Assembly: GCF_014697075.1 (NCBI RefSeq)
Contig: NZ_JACJRE010000024.1
Coordinates: 48,791 to 112,790 of the forward strand
DNA: 64,000 bases
Direction: 5' to 3'
Origin: Tolypothrix sp. FACHB-123
GTDB taxonomy: Bacteria; Cyanobacteriota; Cyanobacteriia; Cyanobacteriales; Nostocaceae
The translations under genes and the position numbers were made by a program. This document shows, in pieces, positions 45,760-54,370 of this stretch (position 1 is the first letter of the stretch; each line of letters opens with the position of its first letter). The notes below the pieces were generated by a model, which worked only from the letters and a program-made list of their open reading frames with translations, was not told the origin of the DNA and ran no database searches.

Positions 45760-47823
45760 ATGGGGTCGTTATCCAAGAGCGTACCAGGAATGAAAAAGCG
45801 TTTATCATCGCCGCCACAGTGCCCAGATGACGTAGATCGACTACAATCATACCCAGTCAAGCTGATGCAGCATCCGCAAGAACCAGCCCACCAGTTGTTA
45901 CAACAGATTAATCAACTCATCGCTACCACACCAGCGACGATATTAATGCTGCAAGAACTGGCAAAATTGCTGGGAATTACCTTTGGGGTAGATTGCTGCT
46001 TAGTGACAGTGATGAGCGAGCCATCTACTGAAGCAACTATTGCTAATTGGTGTCATGAAGAATATCTAGGGTTACCACACTCAGACGAAATCTTCTCAAT
46101 GGAACAGTTGCTCATGGAACTGAATGTAGTTCAATGTGCAGCCGAACCTTTAAATATTGAGGACATTTCCACCATTCAAAAAAGTCTGGAAATTGGTTGT
46201 CAATCTTTGCCACTACCAATTAAAGCTGTTTTGGCAATACCTACCCGCTTTCGGGGTAAAAATAATGGTGTAATTAGCCTAATTAAATTTCACCCCCATA
46301 ATTGGACTCCATCAGAACAGCAACTATTAAAAACTGTTGAGTCTTCTTGTGCGATCGCACTATCGCAAGTCGCACAATCACAGTTAATAGCGTCTCAACA
46401 GCAGCATTTACAAAAGAATGATCAATATCAAAGCCTGATCAAGCAATTAACTATACTCAGCCGCAGCAACTTAGAGTTAAATCAAATGCTGCAATTAGCG
46501 ATCGCTTCAGCGGCGGAATCGCTACAGGCAGATCGAGGCCTGTTTATTATGTTGAAGTATACAGATCCCCTATTCCGCACTCGATCAAAAAAACAAATTC
46601 CTAATGCTAAAGCCACCGTAGTCAGACAGTGGACTAAGGATATTCAAAATCTTTCTAGCAGTACATCAGATATTTTAAATGACCAGTCTTTTGTGGTTGC
46701 CGAGTGTGGTTTATGCCAACACATCTTCACCGACTCCGGAAAACCAGTAGTTATTAATGACTATGCACAACAGAAAGATATTGTAGCAGCAGCTCCACTG
46801 TTCGCCTTAGAGCAGTACCCAGCAATGCTGTTAATGCCATTAGAGAGTCAAGGCAGAATCTTAGGATTTTTGGTGTTACAGCAAGCAGCCGCTCGTACTT
46901 GGCAAGCAGCAGAATTAAATCTGGTAGAAATGGTTTGTGCCCAAGTCAGCAATGCAATTATTCAGTCACAGACATTGCGACAAGTACAAAATTTAGTCGA
47001 TGAGCGCACAGCCAAACTCCAAAGCAGCCTGGAATTGCAAGCGAAATTGCACGAACGCACAAGGCAATATGTAGAGCAGTTGCGAGAACTCAACGAACTC
47101 AAAGATGAATTTTTGAGCAATATGAGCGATCGCTTGCGCTATCCATTGACAAATATGATGATGTCAATTAAAAATTTGCGCTTACCAGGGATCACCGCAG
47201 ATCGTCAAAATCGCTATCTCGATATTTTAGAGCAGGAATGTAGCAAAGAAATCAACTTGATTAATGACTTGCTTACACTCCAGAAACTAGAGTCACAACA
47301 AGCAACTCCACTATTTAAAACTATTGATTTAAATACCAGAGTTCAAGATTTAGCAGCTTCCTTCGAGACAAAACTAGCGGAAAAATCACTCAGCATTAAT
47401 CTCGATTTACCAGCAGAGTCCTTAAAATTACAAACAGAAATCGAAAGTTTTGACCGCATCCTCCAAGAGTTGTTGACTAATGCTTGTAAATACTCAGAGC
47501 ATGACACCTTTGTAGAATTACAAGCCACTCACGAAGTTAACCAACTGGTCGATCAAGTTATTATTAAAGTGACTAATACAGGGCGTGGAATCTCTTCTGA
47601 AGAAGCGACTTACATCTTCGATAAGTTCCGTCGTGGTAAAGGACGCTGGACTCCTGGGACTGGTTTAGGTTTAGCTTTAGCCAAGTCTCTTGTGCAGCAT
47701 TTAAATGGGACAATTGCCGTTGAGAGTACAAAAATTGCAGATTCCGATCTGAGCAAAATTTGTTTTACCTTGACGCTACCCCAGTTCTCTGACGAAAGCA
47801 AACTATATTCCGAAAGTGACTGA
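45760..47823 (+). CDS. GAF-domain sensor kinase-like protein lacking the H-box histidine
   Basis: 687 residues, soluble. Two GAF domains (about residues 45-205 and 235-405), a short coiled coil, then a histidine-kinase module. The H-box, which in relatives reads FLSxxSHELRTPLT, here reads FLSNMSDRLRYPLTNM, so the phosphoacceptor His is Asp. The N-box (ELLTNACKYSEHD) and G2 (GTGLGLALAKSLVQHLNG) are intact; the G1 box reads VTNTGRGIS, with Asn in place of the usual Asp. The protein could bind ATP but not autophosphorylate in the normal way. It overlaps the next gene by 8 bases, so the two are probably translated together. Confidence 0.88.
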   Translation: MGSLSKSVPGMKKRLSSPPQCPDDVDRLQSYPVKLMQHPQEPAHQLLQQINQLIATTPATILMLQELAKLLGITFGVDCCLVTVMSEPSTEATIANWCHEEYLGLPHSDEIFSMEQLLMELNVVQCAAEPLNIEDISTIQKSLEIGCQSLPLPIKAVLAIPTRFRGKNNGVISLIKFHPHNWTPSEQQLLKTVESSCAIALSQVAQSQLIASQQQHLQKNDQYQSLIKQLTILSRSNLELNQMLQLAIASAAESLQADRGLFIMLKYTDPLFRTRSKKQIPNAKATVVRQWTKDIQNLSSSTSDILNDQSFVVAECGLCQHIFTDSGKPVVINDYAQQKDIVAAAPLFALEQYPAMLLMPLESQGRILGFLVLQQAAARTWQAAELNLVEMVCAQVSNAIIQSQTLRQVQNLVDERTAKLQSSLELQAKLHERTRQYVEQLRELNELKDEFLSNMSDRLRYPLTNMMMSIKNLRLPGITADRQNRYLDILEQECSKEINLINDLLTLQKLESQQATPLFKTIDLNTRVQDLAASFETKLAEKSLSINLDLPAESLKLQTEIESFDRILQELLTNACKYSEHDTFVELQATHEVNQLVDQVIIKVTNTGRGISSEEATYIFDKFRRGKGRWTPGTGLGLALAKSLVQHLNGTIAVESTKIADSDLSKICFTLTLPQFSDESKLYSESD

Positions 47824-48409
47824 ACAACCTAACACTACAGCGGACATGAATTTCGACACTGCTAGTGACGAAACCAACCTCGAACAAAATTTGACTTTTG
47901 ATACAGGTGTTGAGCCATCTGTAGATGTTCAAATTGAAAAAATCGCCGATCGACAACGACAAATCACCGCGAAAATCCAGATACCCCAACCAGTAGAGCA
48001 AATCTGGAACGTACTCACCGATTACGAAGCTTTAGCCGATTTCATTCCTAATTTGGCTAAAAGTCGTCTGCTAGACCATCCTGATGGTGGTATTCGCCTA
48101 GAACAGGTAGGCTCGCAACGCTTACTCAACTTTAACTTTTGTGCCCGTGTAGTGCTTGATTTACAAGAATCGTTCCTGCAAGAAATCAAATTCTGCATGG
48201 TAGAAGGAGATTTCAAAGGCTTTTCTGGGAGTTGGTGTTTAGAGCCTTATTCCGGCGGTGAGATGACAGGTACAAATCTCTGCTACACAATTCAAGTTTG
48301 GCCTAAGCTCACTATGCCCATCACAATTATTGAAAATCGCCTCAGCAAAGATCTGCGGTTAAATCTTTTAGCTATTTACCAACGTGTCCAACAATTAGCT
48401 AATCATTAG
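47816..48409 (+). CDS. SRPBCC/START-like ligand-binding protein
   Basis: 197 residues from GTG 47816 (an ATG at 47846 is possible); the start overlaps the end of the kinase-like gene by 8 bases, a sign of translational coupling. After a 40-residue acidic N-terminal tail the fold is a polyketide-cyclase/START type: ITAKIQIPQPVEQIWNVLTDYEALADFIPNL is the typical opening, then alternating beta strands and a long C-terminal helix (IENRLSKDLRLNLLAIYQRV). Such proteins bind hydrophobic ligands; cyanobacterial members are mostly uncharacterised. The coupling with a GAF kinase suggests a signalling or lipid/pigment-binding accessory role, by inference. Confidence 0.85.
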   Translation: MTEQPNTTADMNFDTASDETNLEQNLTFDTGVEPSVDVQIEKIADRQRQITAKIQIPQPVEQIWNVLTDYEALADFIPNLAKSRLLDHPDGGIRLEQVGSQRLLNFNFCARVVLDLQESFLQEIKFCMVEGDFKGFSGSWCLEPYSGGEMTGTNLCYTIQVWPKLTMPITIIENRLSKDLRLNLLAIYQRVQQLANH

Positions 48410-48432
48410 CTCATCAATTAAGGTGAATATCA

Positions 48433-48475
48433 AAAACCCATCCTGAATCCACGTCAAAGATTTAGGATGGGTTTT
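48433..48475 (+). terminator. Rho-independent terminator after the SRPBCC gene
   Basis: Stem AAAACCCATCCTGAATC with GATTTAGGATGGGTTTT (48433-48449 with 48459-48475, one mismatch), ending in TTTT. Symmetrical A and T runs allow it to work for both strands, including the tRNA transcript arriving from the right. Confidence 0.85.
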
Positions 48476-48533
48476 GAATTTAAGACTTAAACTAAAAACA
48501 AAACTACTTATTGCAGTTCATTCTTATTTTTAA

Positions 48534-48606
48534 TACCCCCAGGGGAATTCGAATCCCCGTTACCTCCGTGAAAGGGAGGTGTCCTAGGCCTCTAGACGAT
48601 GGGGGC
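48534..48606 (-). tRNA. trnE: tRNA-Glu (anticodon TTC)
   Basis: A 73-nt cloverleaf on the minus strand. The acceptor arm pairs GCCCCCA with TGGGGGT, followed by discriminator A; the anticodon loop is CTTTCAC with TTC at 48570-48572; the T-arm contains GGTTCGAA-type GGATTCGAATTCC. The 3' CCA is not encoded. In cyanobacteria tRNA-Glu supplies both protein synthesis and, via glutamyl-tRNA, chlorophyll/heme synthesis. Confidence 0.95.
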
Positions 48607-48890
48607 GCGTCGGACTCAAGCCTTTTATAAATTAACCAATTTTCCAGAAGTTGTCAACAGTCTCTGCCAAAGTTTTTTTGAGATACTCAATCGTCAAAAC
48701 TTCCGTTTCCTCTGCCCAATGCCCAACCGTCCTTTTTGCCAATCCCATGAAAATACAGTATTATGGAAAACTAAGTATGGAAAAAAGTTTGATTTTAACA
48801 AGGAAAAAGGGTGTGATGTTGTACCCTTTAGAGGTAATATTTACTCTTCTTTACAAAAGATTTTGATATTTATCGCTCAAAATCTACAAC

Positions 48891-50810
48891 ATGGAAGCAT
48901 CTTTTGAAATCACCTTACAGATGGTGACTGCTGTCGTTGCAGGTATTAGCGCCCAAGTCCTGGCTGCCTATCTCCGGGTACCTAGCATTGTGCTATTGCT
49001 GCTGTTGGGCATTTTGCTGGGTTCTGATGGTATTGGTTTATTGCACCCGCATATGCTAGGCATGGGTTTGGAAGTGATTGTCGCTCTCGCAACGGCAATA
49101 ATTTTGTTTGAGGGTGGACTCAACTTGGATTTGCGTGAGTTGGGTAGGGTTTCTGTCAGCCTACAATTACTCGTTACTTTAGGAACTCTGGTGACGCTGC
49201 TGGGTGGAAGTATGGCGGCTCACTGGTTGGGTGAGTTTCCCTGGAATATTGCGTTTCTCTACGCCTCGATAATTGTGGTAACAGGCCCCACAGTCATTAA
49301 TCCTCTGCTGAAACAAATCAACGTCGATCGCCAAGTAGCCACCCTACTAGAAGGCGAAGGGGTATTAATTGACCCAGTGGGAGCAATTCTGGCTTTTGTG
49401 GTTTTGGATACGATTTTAAACGGCGATGCAGACCCGTTAAATGCCATCTTCGGTTTGCTGATGCGTCTGGGTGTGGGTGGAACTATTGGCGCGGCTGGTG
49501 GTTATTTAATGAGTTTGATTTTCAAACGGGCTAATTTTCTGTCGTTTGAACTGAAAAATTTGGTGGTATTAGCCATACTTTGGGGTCTGTTTACCCTAGC
49601 GCAGACTATTCGCAGCGAATCGGGTGTGATGACTACGGTTATTGCTGGGGCTGTATTTGCTAACTCTTCGGTACCGGAAGAGAGACTTTTACGCCATTTT
49701 AAAGGTCAATTGACGATTCTTAGCGTTTCTGTACTGTTTATCTTGCTTGCAGCTGATTTATCAATTGCGAGTGTGTTTGCTTTGGGTTGGGGTAGTTTAC
49801 TCACGGTTTTGGTGCTGATGTTTGTCGTAAGACCGATTAACATCCTGTTATGTACCTGGAATAGTGACTTAAATTGGCGACAGAAATTATTTTTAAGCTG
49901 GGTTGCACCTAGAGGAATTGTGGCGGCTTCTGTGGCGTCTTTGTTTGCCATTTCCTTGACGCAGCGCGGTATTAATGGAGGCGATGCGATTAAAGCCCTG
50001 GTTTTCCTGACTATTATCATGACGGTTGTCTGCCAAGGGCTTACAGCTGGACAAATTGCCAAGTGGCTGCAAATTACTTCAAAAGAGGCTACTGGGGCGG
50101 TAATTGTGGGTTGCAATCCCTTGAGTCTGTTGATTGCCCGATTCTTCCAAGAACGGGGCGAAAATGTCGTGATGATTGATACAGATCCAGATTGCTTTGC
50201 TCAAGCTGAAGCCCAGAATTTGCGGGTAATTGCTAGTAGTGCCTTAGATACCGCTGTGTTAGAAGAGGCAGGATTAGCCTCGATGGGCACTTTTTTGGCC
50301 ATGACTAGTAATGGTGAGGTAAATTTTGTTTTGGCACAACGGGCGGCTGAGGAGTTTAGTCCGCCGCGGGTGTTAGCTGTTTATCCGCGCGATCCCCAAG
50401 CTAATAGTTCTGTAACGAGTAAAGTTAACCAAGCTTTTGTTTCTGACTTAGCGATTAAAACTTGGAATGAGTATTTGAATGATGGGCGGGTAAAGTTAGG
50501 AACGACGACGCTGAATGAATTGGAATTTGCAAGTCAGCAAGATCACATCCAAGAAAAAATTCGGACTGGGATTTTAGTACCGCTGTTGTTGGAAAGAGAA
50601 CAACGTTTACAGGTAATGCCTGTTAATCAAGAATGGGAAGTAGGCGATCGCATTATCTACCTGTTACATGACCCCAGACCAAATCTTCTCAAACGCTTAT
50701 CTGGTGGGAGTAAATCTACTCGTCTACCCCTGGAAACCTTACCTGAGGTAGAAGAGGTTCCTTTAGCAAAACTGGCTCAACTTTCCACTAGTGAAGCTGC
50801 TGGAAGTTGA
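48891..50810 (+). CDS. Cation/proton antiporter (NhaP/CPA1 type) with TrkA-N (RCK) domain
   Basis: 639 residues. Residues 1-395 form about 12 transmembrane helices of the sodium/hydrogen exchanger fold; VVTGPTVINPLLKQI and EGEGVLIDPVGAI carry the acidic and polar residues of the ion pathway. Residues about 400-510 form a Rossmann-type TrkA-N domain (GAVIVGCNPLSLLIA, then VVMIDTDPDCF), with the nucleotide-binding glycine motif altered (GCNPLS). A TrkA-C-like segment follows (about 540-620). Exchanges Na+ or K+ for H+, with nucleotide control of the RCK part. Its last 34 bases overlap the 3' end of the convergent cytochrome b-like gene. Confidence 0.9.
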   Translation: MEASFEITLQMVTAVVAGISAQVLAAYLRVPSIVLLLLLGILLGSDGIGLLHPHMLGMGLEVIVALATAIILFEGGLNLDLRELGRVSVSLQLLVTLGTLVTLLGGSMAAHWLGEFPWNIAFLYASIIVVTGPTVINPLLKQINVDRQVATLLEGEGVLIDPVGAILAFVVLDTILNGDADPLNAIFGLLMRLGVGGTIGAAGGYLMSLIFKRANFLSFELKNLVVLAILWGLFTLAQTIRSESGVMTTVIAGAVFANSSVPEERLLRHFKGQLTILSVSVLFILLAADLSIASVFALGWGSLLTVLVLMFVVRPINILLCTWNSDLNWRQKLFLSWVAPRGIVAASVASLFAISLTQRGINGGDAIKALVFLTIIMTVVCQGLTAGQIAKWLQITSKEATGAVIVGCNPLSLLIARFFQERGENVVMIDTDPDCFAQAEAQNLRVIASSALDTAVLEEAGLASMGTFLAMTSNGEVNFVLAQRAAEEFSPPRVLAVYPRDPQANSSVTSKVNQAFVSDLAIKTWNEYLNDGRVKLGTTTLNELEFASQQDHIQEKIRTGILVPLLLEREQRLQVMPVNQEWEVGDRIIYLLHDPRPNLLKRLSGGSKSTRLPLETLPEVEEVPLAKLAQLSTSEAAGS

Positions 50811-51406
50811 TCCAAGTTGCTGTACATTTCCTTCTCTTGCCACAGTAAAGCAGCTAAATGCACTATAGCTAGAAGTAAAGCAATGGGGGAAATAATATAA
50901 CTGTTTAATGCGTAAAGGTGCTGGACTGTGATGGTATTAATTGTGCCGCCACCGGTGAGGATGTCTCGCAACTGTCCGCCAATCAGAGGAATGGCTTCGA
51001 TGGTTCCTAGTTCAATACTAAAACGCCAGTATCCTTCCTGAGTCCAGTCTAGAAGCATGGCTGTCCAATCTAACGCGATCGCACTGAGGGTCAAGAAAAT
51101 CCCACTAATCCAAGCTGTCAACCAACTCTTGCGAAATTGGCGAGCTAAAAACATCACCACAAGTTGAATTAAGGCGATCGCAATTAAACTATTACCAGAA
51201 AAATCATGTGCTTTATGAAATAACCAACCATAAGGCACCGTGCTATTAATCATTTTCAACGATCGATAAGCACCACCTGCTGTTGGTTCGTAATAAAAAG
51301 ACAGTAAAACTCCCGTAGTGAGGTCAATCAAGCACAAGGTCAAAATTACGACTGATAGTATGGTCGCTAGTCGCCGCAAAATCCTATCGAACTGGGTACT
51401 TTGCAT
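50777..51406 (-). CDS. Cytochrome b6-like (N-terminal cytochrome b) protein with two heme ligands replaced
   Basis: About 209 residues from ATG 51406, preceded by AGAGGTG; a GTG at 51415 also is in frame. Four transmembrane helices align with PetB: YGWLFHKAHDFSGN, then the WISGIFL, EGYWRFSIELGTIEAIPLIGG and LYALNSYIISPIALLLAIVH segments. In cytochrome b6 the two b-hemes are each held by two histidines, 14 and 15 residues apart. Here the first and last are kept (KAH, AIVH) but the second is Gln (ALIQ) and the third Asn (ALN). So each heme would lack one axial ligand, unless extra histidines nearby (FHKAH, VQHLY) substitute. A membrane protein of unknown role related to b6f. Confidence 0.8.
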   Translation of the reverse strand: MQSTQFDRILRRLATILSVVILTLCLIDLTTGVLLSFYYEPTAGGAYRSLKMINSTVPYGWLFHKAHDFSGNSLIAIALIQLVVMFLARQFRKSWLTAWISGIFLTLSAIALDWTAMLLDWTQEGYWRFSIELGTIEAIPLIGGQLRDILTGGGTINTITVQHLYALNSYIISPIALLLAIVHLAALLWQEKEMYSNLDQLPAASLVES

Positions 51407-51536
51407 GGCTGACACCTCTTTACATGATGTAAATGTGTATTAATATTACAATTTTAACTAAGAAATATTAAAAAATCTAATTAAAGTAAAATCTATGCTT
51501 ATGGTAGATAAATTTCTATTTTGCAAAAATTAGGAA

Positions 51537-52256
51537 TTAAGCCAAATATTTTGCCCAATTTGGGAGAATTTCTGATGAGCCATACCAAATACCAGGGCTT
51601 CTGGGCGAATGTCTAGCGCCTTCGATGACTAAGTTTTCTGCACCATCAAGATGACCAGCGACAATGGGTGTGATGCCATCTCCCCAAGTATTACCTTGAC
51701 CGCAAGTTAATTGGTAGCTACTGTAAGCTAACCAACTACCGGGTCGCCTGACACCAAAAATAGTTTTACCAGCTACACATACGTAACGAATATTTGGATA
51801 AAAAGCTCCAGGGTAGTTGTTGCTGACAAAATCTAGATTCCAGCGCGTCCAGCGTTCTTGAATAATATGAGGTGTCCCCAAGATGACCAAAGTAGCGACT
51901 AAAGGGTGAGCTTGCCAAACAGAAGATGAAACTGCTTCCCTTCCATAAGGTTTCTCGCCTAAATAAATCCGCGATATCCAAGCACCTGCTGAATGACCAA
52001 TCAAGTTGATTTGAGAACTGTTATATTGATGTAATATCTGCTTAACAGTAAAATCGAGTTGCTGGACAATTGGCGTTACAGGTCTACCGCCAAGCAAGGC
52101 AAACCAGTCTCGCCGACGCAAGGGAACTGTGACTGCGGAAAAACCCAACTGCTGTAGAGATTGTTCGAGTTGGCGGTAAGCGATGTCTAACGACAAGCCG
52201 CTTTGCTTCTACGCGCTTTCTAAATATCCAGGTAAAATAACAGTGCGTAGAGGCAT
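51537..52256 (-). pseudogene. Lipase-like alpha/beta hydrolase interrupted by an in-frame stop
   Basis: The frame 51537-52196 (219 codons from a TTG) encodes an alpha/beta hydrolase with nucleophile elbow NLIGHSAGAW and a catalytic His near the end (GARHSPR). Upstream, in the same frame, ATG 52256 begins MPLRTVILPGYLESA, the expected N-terminal oxyanion strand, followed by a TAG at 52209-52211 and a segment KQSGLSLD before the conserved IAYRQLEQSL. Relatives I recall run directly from GYLESA to xxYRQLE. So about 27 bp (nine codons with a stop) seem to have been inserted, splitting the N-terminus. It is either a recent pseudogene or rescued by the TTG start without its first strand. Confidence 0.7.
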
Positions 52257-52548
52257 TTGATTTATTGGGAAGTTTGACAAGAATCTATGCAAGTCATAAG
52301 AAAATGACGCGATCGTTTCTGGCTTGCTCAATCAGCAAATGCCACTGTGAAGTACAATATTACTTTATTAGAAAAAATAAAACTTAAAAAAATCGCAATT
52401 TAGCCGTTTTGTGCTCAACAGAGAAAGCTATTATTTTTAGAGGGAAGCATCCATATCCTACTAGAGTACAACCGGATCAATAATTTAGAGCTTGAAAAAT
52501 AATTTATTGATAGTCAACTGCAATTGAGCTGAGTGAACGATAACTGCT

Positions 52549-54216
52549 ATGTCTTACGTCTCCCTACTGAAAAATCTACCAGAAATTTTATCCCAGCCAA
52601 CTGGGATAGCAGCAATAGCATCTGTTGGCATTCACGGTGCTATTGCATTGATTGTGCCATTAGTACCTGTAGACTCCAATAAAACTAAAGAATCAGCATC
52701 ATCTAAAACCGTTGGAGTGATGGAATTAAGTCAGGCTGACCAACAACGGCTGCCAGAAATTCCCGGTTCGTCACCAATTCTTCCCCAATCTCCAGTTCAG
52801 CTCCAACAATCTCAAATTCCCCAGATGAATTTGGGTGGACAAACCAATTTATCGGCATTTCCACCACCACCACCGGCTCCTAATCCTAGTCAGATGATGT
52901 TGGAACCCATCCCCGCATCACCTACGAATTACGGTATTTCTGCCCTGCCAAAACAGCAGCCTTTGCGGACATACTCTAAAAAAGATTTAGGATTAGACAC
53001 CTCGGATTTAAATACTAGAAGCAAATTCTCTTCATCAATTGCCCGCTTCAGTAACAAGGACATAGCATTTGGACAATCCAAGCCTTTGGTAAGAAGCGGT
53101 TTACCAGTATTCCCCGCTGGGAAATTACCAGATGGGTTACCAACTTCTCCAGGGCCACTTCCTGTTGATGCGACTCCGGTTACACCAGGAAATACAACTA
53201 CTACTACTACACAAGCTACCCCAACAGGAGTTAATGCAGCTTCTGGTTCTCAAGATGGACAGGTATTAGCGCGGATTAATACGACGACACCCGCTGGGAA
53301 TAACTTACCTATAGCTACACCAATCCAACAGGGAACCACACCAAATCTCTTTAATTCACCTGGATCGGGAACCCAAAAGGCGATCGCTCAGATAAAATCT
53401 TACGAAGAACTGAGAAAAACAATCCAACAACAGTATCCCAATGCTGTAGAAAAAAGTGTTATCCGTGACACTATTACTACAGATAAATCCGATGTAGCAG
53501 GTCTAGTTTTAGGACGATTAGTAGTAGGGCCTGAAGGCGTAATAGATATTAAATTTGAAGACTCTTCCAACCGTACACTGCAAGTAAAAGCACAAGAGTA
53601 TTTTAAGGCGAATCCACCAAAGAGAGATGCGCAAATTGCTCATTACCCCTTTAGTTTAGAGTTCAAAAATAATAGTAATAACGCTGCTGAAGATAATCAA
53701 AAGCCAGCATCAGCGACTCTCGCGCCCTTATTGACTCCCACAGTTAATAACAATAACAATCAGCCTGCGCCTGCAACGGGAACAAGCCCTAAGCCAGTAT
53801 TAAATCTGCCAATCAATAACAATCAGCCTGCGCCTGCAACGGGAACCAGTCCTAAACCAGTATTAAATCTGCCAATCAATAACAATCAGCCTGCGCCTGC
53901 AACGGGAACCAGTCCTAAACCAGTATTAAATCTGCCAGTCAATAACAATCAGTCTGTGCCTGCACCTGATAATACTGGCAAACCCTTATCCAATTCATTA
54001 ATTAATAGAATTAAGCCTGTACCTGCACCAAGAGTCACAGTCTCACCATCTCCCAATCCTCTAGTGAATACCATTAAACCTGTAGCTACACCAGCAGCTA
54101 CAACTCAGCCATCACCTACACCAGAGAACAACAACCAGCCCAATCAAACTGTGGAATCTGGCAAGAAACTGATACAACAGTTGCGTGAATTGAGAGAAGA
54201 AAGACAAGAGAAATAG
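52549..54216 (+). CDS. TonB-like proline-rich envelope protein
   Basis: 555 residues. A hydrophobic N-terminal helix (GIAAIASVGIHGAIALIVPLV) anchors a long Pro/Asn/Gln/Thr-rich protein. A folded region at about residues 285-375 (IKSYEELRKTIQQQYPNAVEKSVIRD, then LGRLVVGPEGVIDIKFEDSS) has the TonB-C-like strand-helix-strand pattern. After it comes a low-complexity region with three nearly identical 21-residue units (QPAPATGTSPKPVLNLP plus linker) and a short C-terminal helix. The presence of VMELSQADQQRLPEIP after the anchor is typical of cyanobacterial TonB-like proteins. No ExbB/ExbD or receptor gene lies nearby, so the TonB role is only suggested. Confidence 0.75.
   Translation: MSYVSLLKNLPEILSQPTGIAAIASVGIHGAIALIVPLVPVDSNKTKESASSKTVGVMELSQADQQRLPEIPGSSPILPQSPVQLQQSQIPQMNLGGQTNLSAFPPPPPAPNPSQMMLEPIPASPTNYGISALPKQQPLRTYSKKDLGLDTSDLNTRSKFSSSIARFSNKDIAFGQSKPLVRSGLPVFPAGKLPDGLPTSPGPLPVDATPVTPGNTTTTTTQATPTGVNAASGSQDGQVLARINTTTPAGNNLPIATPIQQGTTPNLFNSPGSGTQKAIAQIKSYEELRKTIQQQYPNAVEKSVIRDTITTDKSDVAGLVLGRLVVGPEGVIDIKFEDSSNRTLQVKAQEYFKANPPKRDAQIAHYPFSLEFKNNSNNAAEDNQKPASATLAPLLTPTVNNNNNQPAPATGTSPKPVLNLPINNNQPAPATGTSPKPVLNLPINNNQPAPATGTSPKPVLNLPVNNNQSVPAPDNTGKPLSNSLINRIKPVPAPRVTVSPSPNPLVNTIKPVATPAATTQPSPTPENNNQPNQTVESGKKLIQQLRELREERQEK
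53752..53965 (+). repeat. In-gene 63-bp tandem repeats (21 codons)
   Basis: Units begin at 53761, 53824 and 53887, with a diverged fourth from 53950. The second and third are practically identical at DNA level, which points to recent expansion or gene conversion and possible length variation between strains. Confidence 0.9.
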
Positions 54217-54277
54217 AGGCTAGGGGCCAGGGGTAAAAGAAGATGGAAATAACCATATAATGCCCCATAACGCCACT

Positions 54278-54360
54278 TGACGGCAGTTGCTACAACGGGG
54301 GGAACCCCCGCAACGCACTGCCTCCTTTAAGCCGGGAGAGCAGTCCAACGCAGTGGCTCC
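54278..54360. repeat. Double copy of the dispersed GGCAGTTGC element
   Basis: GGCAGTTGCTACAACGGGG with CCCCGCAACGCACTGCCTCC, then a partial second copy (TTTAAGCCGGGAGAG...CCAACGCAGTGGCTCCCC). The outer arms GGCAGT/ACTGCC are complementary. Related copies lie near 14156 and 34889. It sits just beyond the 3' end of petJ. Confidence 0.75.
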
Positions 54361-54370
54361 CCATGCCTAT

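Noticed and set aside
48599-48907. Plus-strand open frame of 102 codons before the antiporter
   Set aside because: It begins inside the tRNA-Glu gene, contains heptamer-like repeat sequence and overlaps the antiporter start.
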